NCBI RefSeq assembly: GCF_010093535.1
Contig: NW_022985181.1
Coordinates: 949,324 to 1,013,323, forward strand
Direction: 5' to 3'
From: Lindgomyces ingoldianus
Lineage: Eukaryota; Ascomycota; Dothideomycetes; Pleosporales; Lindgomycetaceae
DNA: 64,000 bases
The translations under genes and the position numbers were made by a program. Position 1 is the first letter of the stretch. The number at the start of each line of letters is the position of its first letter. The notes beneath the pieces are model-generated. The model did no database searches. It was not told the origin of the DNA and was given only the letters and a program-made list of their open reading frames with translations. Positions 59,342-64,000 of the stretch are shown here, one piece after another.

Positions 59342-59479
59342 CTAGCCTACAATTGCTGCAAAGAAGAGAAAAGTAGCTGCAGTCCCGAAAATTGTCTGCA
59401 CTAAAACCCCATACGTTCCCAGACTGGTAACGTAACCAACATCAACCAAACCACAACCCTCCTTAAGGATGAGTGGCAT
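59342..59479 (-). CDS. Candidate 45-residue single-pass membrane peptide (weak)
   Basis: From ATG 59479 a clean short frame reads MPLILKEGCGLVDVGYVTSL, then a hydrophobic 22-residue segment (GVLVQTIFGTAATFLFFAAI plus VG) directly before the stop. This is the shape of a tail-anchored or small subunit protein. It sits about 310 bp upstream of, and divergent from, the BTB gene. No homologue is recognised and the length is within chance expectation. Confidence 0.22.
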   Translation of the reverse strand: MPLILKEGCGLVDVGYVTSLGTYGVLVQTIFGTAATFLFFAAIVG

Positions 59480-59790
59480 GTGCACGCTAACGCAGGTACG
59501 TTCTCGGCTCCAGCTCCAAGTTCGTAAGCTCCCCGCTGTCAAAGCTTCCCGAAGCCATCAACACCCAGAGCTGTTATTTGCGCACCACAACTGCCCCGCA
59601 AAAGCGCCTTCCTTTTTGCACTCGCGTCTTTACCTACACCTGAATTGCAACTTTATTTCGTTCCTTTACGCCCTAGTGTCATTTGTGCACTGGCCGACGA
59701 AACTATCACAGCTCCTAGATCCGAGAGCTCTATTCGCTGATACAGCTCCTTCTTCACGCCCACCAACGTTTCCCAGCTGCCAGTGATAAG

Positions 59791-60905
59791 ATGGCGGATA
59801 TCGAGCAGCAGCCTCTAGCTGAGGAGGCTGTCGGCGCTGATGTCGAGATGCAAGAGGGAGCTGAGGGCACCGACGATGAGGAGAGTGGGCTTCTGGGTAT
59901 TGAGCCAGAGACACCGAAGCTTGTTCTGTTCGCAGAGTGTGTATTCCTTCATTTTCGTATTTTTTTTTCTTTTGGCCATAGGCGATGCAACTGTCATTGA
60001 GCACTTCTCAAGCACTCTCGCAATGCGCTTGCTCTTTCTGCTCTGCTCAGCTCCGATGCAGGGCGGCTGCTTGATGATATGTGTAATTGAACTTCGCTGC
60101 CCTCTCTTCTGCATTAAGCTAACTTAAGAAACGAGAATGGAACTAACAAGCATTCAGCTTAGCCAAGAGCCCAATTGTCGAGGTCATGGTAGGCACTGGC
60201 GACGAATGCACGACCTATTCGGCTCACGAGGCTGTTCTCATCAAGGCTCCGGAGTTCGCTCGACAATGCGCAAATCTTGGGCCAGGAGTGGTACGTCCTT
60301 CCTCTCCGAACACTACTCCCTAAAGCGCTCTATTCATAATTTCACAGCCCCGCCAGATTGCAATGCCAGATGCCGATGTCAACGCTATGGGCTCTATCAT
60401 CGAATACCTATATACTGGTGAATACTTCCCGAAGAAGACGTCCACCGCGCGCGACGCTACCCTAGAGAAAGACCCTCGCACGCCCTTGCCTGACGACCAA
60501 GGACTTGGCCTCCTAGTGCACGCCCGGATCTACACCCTCGCTGACCGTCTTGAGATTCCAGAGCTCAAATCCTTAGCCCACTCCAAGATCCACCGCACAG
60601 CCTCTACTGCAAAAGGCGAACTAGCATACGCACGCTTCATCTATAAGGAGTCCAATCCCGAAGACGCAGTCATCCGCAAGCCAGTCGCCGCGTTCTGGGC
60701 TACGCGAAGCTACTCGCTTCGACACGACGCGGAGCCGGAATTCAAGGCAATGTGTCTTGAGTTCCCGCAATTCTCGTATGATGTCCTTCAGCTTGTTCTA
60801 GATCAACAGGAGAAGTCGAGGCATAAAAGTGACGATGGCCCACACCGTGGTCCGGCTATTGTTCCGGGCAGTAGCAGGAAGCGGGCAAGGGTTAATCAGA
60901 TTTAG
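59791..60905 (+). CDS. BTB/POZ domain protein
   Basis: Exons 59791-59936, 60158-60290 and 60348-60905 (introns 221 and 57 bp) give 278 residues. An acidic N-terminus (VEMQEGAEGTDDEESG) precedes the BTB fold: LVLFADLAKSPIVEVMVG, TYSAHEAVLIKAPEFARQC, then DADVNAMGSIIEYLYTGEYF and LLVHARIYTLADRLEIPELKSL, the standard strand-helix order of fungal BTB proteins. The C-terminus is basic (SSRKRARVNQI), a possible nuclear signal. BTB domains form dimers and can link to Cullin-3 ligases; no further domain is seen. Both introns restore frame exactly (FA-D-LAKSP and PGV-PRQIAM). Confidence 0.85.
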
Positions 60906-61765
60906 GTCAGGTTTAGGAGTACAACTTCGCACCTGTGACCAACTAACTCGGTTTGCAGTTTCTAACGTATGGCAGTGGAGCTTGTTACATGTCGCCAACC
61001 TAAGGAATGGAATGAAATGGCAATATCTGTCTCTGTGTATGTAAGTGTTTGGGTGTGCGCGGGAGTAGCGAGGGTACGGCAGGCTGCGAGACGGATAGGC
61101 TCTCTTCCAAGGTTTTATAATGCCAATATGTACCCTGGCGTTGGATATTATTCAGGTGTAGCGGGGGCTGGTTAGGGCTTTTGGAAACTTCTGTTTACAT
61201 GTAGTAGGATCTTTTTCTCTGGCTCTCTCCTCTTTGTTCTGCATATTAGATGAATAAGGAAAATGGTCACCCCTATTTTCGCGCCTCTAAGCGAACACAA
61301 TAAGAAGGATATATACAGTAGGCTTGAAATAATGAAGCTTGTTCAAAAATCTCAATCTCAACAGCCTTCCACATCAAGAAATCATTTCTCCATCTCACAG
61401 AGGAATTCGTCAATACTAGGTAATCAAACATCCTACACATCATCCTACACATCACGCACGCGCTGTGCACAAAAATAACTCTAGTTTAGCCCAGTTGCGG
61501 CAGCTGCAGGATCCATACGTACGTCTAGTTTCTATCCCTGTAAGACAAGAAGACGAGCATAGAACGCACCACCTAGAGATCAGACCTAGAGACGAGAAAT
61601 ATGAATTCAATTCAATGGAAGCAAGGGAGAGCACCTGCATACAGCCAGAGATCCAGTAAAACTGTAAGAATGTAGCCGGTATGGAGCACGGGTAGCTAGT
61701 TGAAGAGTTCGTGACTAATTTACATATGGAAACAGAAAAGGAACGATTGTAGAGGAAGCAAGGAA

Positions 61766-61801
<36 letters not shown>

Positions 61802-62607
61802 TTTAAAGGGGGGGGGGGGGGGGGGGGGGGGGATTGGGAGAATGGTTTTCAATAGAGTTGTGAAGAGGGGCCTGTGATAAGGTATTGCTATAGGGATGCT
61901 AGGAGATTCTACAACAGTTAATCTCAGAGCATTGTGAAGGTGGAGATTAGGAGTTCTGATTTCACATACCGCAGTGCGTGGATCGAAGAACGTTAATCCT
62001 GACGGAGTCCGTGGAGAAAATGTTACTGATAAGGACTGTCTGAGGATGTACAGCGCGTAATCCTAAGAGTGAACTAATGGAAGGGGCGGGAATAAACTCT
62101 ATAGCCATACCTACATCAACAATCAACAATACACTATTTTAATACATCTAGTTACTACTCACAGAACTAGCAACCGAAGGAACCTCAAATTCAACACAAT
62201 TTTGTAATTTGACCGTCAAGTCGACATTATTTATAAATCATCGTATCTATTATATCAATCCACCCACCTCCATATCAATAATAGATTAAACCATTGCATT
62301 CCACCAGTGCTCCGGAAAGACGCCCAAACATCCAACAACTCCATCTCTTGTTCTTTCTGTTCCATGTTCTTGAATTCATTGATATCGCCAACGCCAGTCC
62401 AGTCACATAAACCAGACAATAACCCACATAACCTTGGAAAGCCGGACAACCATGAAAGTTGGCACGCTAATAAGTATGCCCGCCGGGGAGACCCACCCGC
62501 AGTTGAAGGTCGACTACATATCTTCTTACTCCATCGACCGGCCGTACAGTACAAGTCCAAAATCAAAAAGGTGCATGCATCCTGCCATTTCATACGCTAC
62601 ACCATGT
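60906..62607. other. Intergenic with poly-G tracts
   Basis: No gene was recognised in this spacer between the BTB gene and ROT1. It contains the poly-G tract annotated separately and a short CATCCTACACAT duplication near 61,428-61,455. Confidence 0.5.
61768..61832. repeat. Long homopolymer: G32, TTTTTAAA, G25
   Basis: Two uninterrupted G runs (61768-61799 and 61808-61832) are separated by only eight bases. Such runs are unique in this window and rare in fungal genomes. They may be a real G-quadruplex-capable tract or a sequencing or gap-filling artefact (dark-cycle poly-G). Confidence 0.95.
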
Positions 62608-63517
62608 TTAGAAGAAGAAATACAAAATGCTTCCACTCGCGGTTAAGAAAACGCCGAACCACCACCACTGATTTGCGCGCATTTGTTCCGGGGTCCTTTT
62701 ATTGATGACGTTGTGGTTTAGGGGCAGTTCGGATCGTTTGATCTTGCCAGTTGCTTTCGCACCGCCGGGTGTTGATGTCGTGAGTGGGTTGAGTGTTGAG
62801 GTAGGGAGCATTTGCGGAGGAGACATCGCGAGATAGAGCGGCATCATAGGTGCGCCGTCCCATTTATAGAGATTCAGGCGTGAGATGTTGTGGTAGGGAT
62901 CAGTAAGGACTTCGTAGCGCTAAGGAAAGGTACACGTCAACGGAGGACATTGCAAGAAGAAGTGGTGGAGGGGTTTACCTCGAATAGCTCAGAGGTATTA
63001 TAACGTGTGTAAACGGCATTTTTGTACTGGCATGGGTCGGAATATAGTTGGCGGCCGTCAACTGCTATTGGGACGAGGATGAGAGACCCATTGTCATGTT
63101 TGGTGTAGCTGCCGTGCTGCCATTGAATGATTCCCTTCGGGCATTTGGGACTGGTTGCTGTGACTCTGCGTCAGCCAAGTTGACCTCCCCAGTTGCAGGG
63201 AGCTATAAAGCGGGGCAGACGTACGATTCGCGATTGCGCGGTAGTAGGCTTCTTCGTAGAAGCCGTCTGCGGAGAAAGAGTACGATATACCTGTATGTGC
63301 AGGCTCTGTGAATTTCTCGTTGACTGGGTCGTAGAAGCCCTAGAATAGTGTTTCAGCATGGTTGCAGTGAAGCAGAGCGGGTCATACATACGGGTCCAGT
63401 GAGCGTTGAGTTCGACTTCGACGACCACGTTCCCACAATGTCAGTAGGGGCGGGCGTTGTCTGAGCAGCGGAGAGGCTCGCGGAGAGTACTAGGGCGAGT
63501 TTTAATGACAGCAACAT
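62608..63517 (-). CDS. ROT1: Rot1, ER protein-folding / cell-wall chaperone
   Basis: Exons 63392-63517, 63225-63339, 62979-63157 and 62608-62919 (introns 52, 67 and 59 bp) give 243 residues, close to the 256 of yeast Rot1. A signal peptide ([19 protein letters not shown]) leads into the lumenal Rot1 domain, with [51 protein letters not shown] and [21 protein letters not shown] single C-terminal membrane segment ([19 protein letters not shown]) ends the protein. Rot1 is an essential ER-membrane chaperone required for normal cell-wall glucan and N/O-glycoprotein folding. The second intron has two candidate acceptors (ACGCAG then TCACAG); only the second gives the conserved NPTSPKCP reading. Confidence 0.93.
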
Positions 63518-63920
63518 GTCTGCGAGGCAGTGGAATCGGTCGTCAGTCGAGAGACGGGAGGATGCGGCCGTGGCGAAGCGTAGTGGAGGAATGTTGAAGT
63601 CTCAGAGCAAGTTCAGGGCAAGGAGGCGACGAGGCAGGAATGCACGCACCTTTGCAGGGGTTGTGCGGCTCGCCGCTGATCGTCAGCCACCGTGCAACGC
63701 CATCCCCGACATCATCAACAGAAATCACGACTCGACCTCGTCTCCGATTCGAGGTTTCTCCGTATTTGCATGTTATTCAGAAGGCCAATTGGCGACGATC
63801 TTAACACGCGCACCCTGGCTTGGACATGACTCCTTGAGAAAGGCCTCATCTCAAGTCTTCGCAGGCAGAGCTCGCACACTTTATCTGGCACGTCCTTGGA
63901 ACTATTTCTGGAACGCAACT
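63518..63920. promoter_or_regulatory. Divergent promoter region between ROT1 and the FAU1-like gene
   Basis: Only 403 bp separate the two start codons, so both promoters must lie here, probably sharing elements. I see no TATA box or known factor site that I could defend. Confidence 0.6.
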
Positions 63921-64000
63921 ATGGCGACCTCAATTACACTGATGAAGAAAGAGCTTCGAAAGAAGATTAAGACTATACTTTCGGAGCTACCCGAAGCCGC
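63921..64000 (+). CDS. FAU1: Probable 5-formyltetrahydrofolate cyclo-ligase, 5' end only
   Basis: The window ends 80 bases into this gene. The visible protein begins MATSITLMKKELRKKIKTIL and continues SELPEA. A KKELRKKI-type basic helix directly after the start is the usual N-terminus of 5-formyl-THF cyclo-ligase (MTHFS), where these Lys/Arg residues help bind ATP and folate. The enzyme converts 5-formyl-THF to 5,10-methenyl-THF. Only 26 codons can be read, so the identification rests on this short motif. Confidence 0.55.
   Translation, partial: MATSITLMKKELRKKIKTILSELPEA

Larger units (their letters stand above)
57888..59790. other. Intergenic with two weak small-ORF candidates
   Basis: This 1.9-kb spacer between two plus-strand genes contains two minus-strand small reading frames described separately (58458-58735 and 59342-59479). 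Nothing else was recognised. Confidence 0.5.

Overview
This is nuclear DNA from a filamentous ascomycete (Pezizomycotina). The signs are short GT-AG introns of about 46-135 bp with CTAAY-like branch points, fungal-type gene families (an AA9 LPMO with a CBM1, Kre9/Knh1, Rot1, a Pho80-type cyclin, Rrp8, Ddi1), and transposons riddled with C-to-T and G-to-A changes typical of repeat-induced point mutation (RIP). The class cannot be fixed by reading alone; Leotiomycetes or Dothideomycetes are both possible.

The window has two compartments. Positions 1 to about 13,990 form an AT-rich, gene-free block of dead transposons. It contains a Fot1/pogo-type DNA transposon with 77-bp terminal inverted repeats (188-2037) and the remnant of a Ty3/gypsy-like gag-protease element on the minus strand (about 3180-13,530). 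Two later insertions split that remnant: a structurally complete but inactivated Ty1/copia element with 301-bp LTRs and a 5-bp target duplication (4734-10120), and a second pogo-type transposon (10836-12701). Base composition changes sharply at about 13.99 kb.

From there to 64,000 the DNA is ordinary, gene-containing and moderately gene-sparse. In order it carries an NTF2/SnoaL-like protein (-), a three-finger C2H2 protein (+), a GH89 alpha-N-acetylglucosaminidase (-), a Pho80-like cyclin (+), a Kre9/Knh1-family protein (+), a PepP-type Xaa-Pro aminopeptidase (+), an AA9 LPMO with CBM1 (-), a GNAT acetyltransferase (-), Ddi1 (+), Rrp8 (-), a decayed unknown gene (-), a Cys-rich/BTB protein (-), a 55-residue microprotein (-), a GFA-domain protein (-), a PAP2-family membrane protein (+), a BTB protein (+), Rot1 (-) and the 5' end of a probable 5-formyltetrahydrofolate cyclo-ligase (+). 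These are mostly independent housekeeping or secretory genes. I see no biosynthetic cluster.

Exon models were built by hand from splice signals, frame continuity and family alignment. Total lengths were checked to be multiples of three. Wide intergenic gaps are described as such; no convincing tRNA, rRNA or CRISPR was seen.
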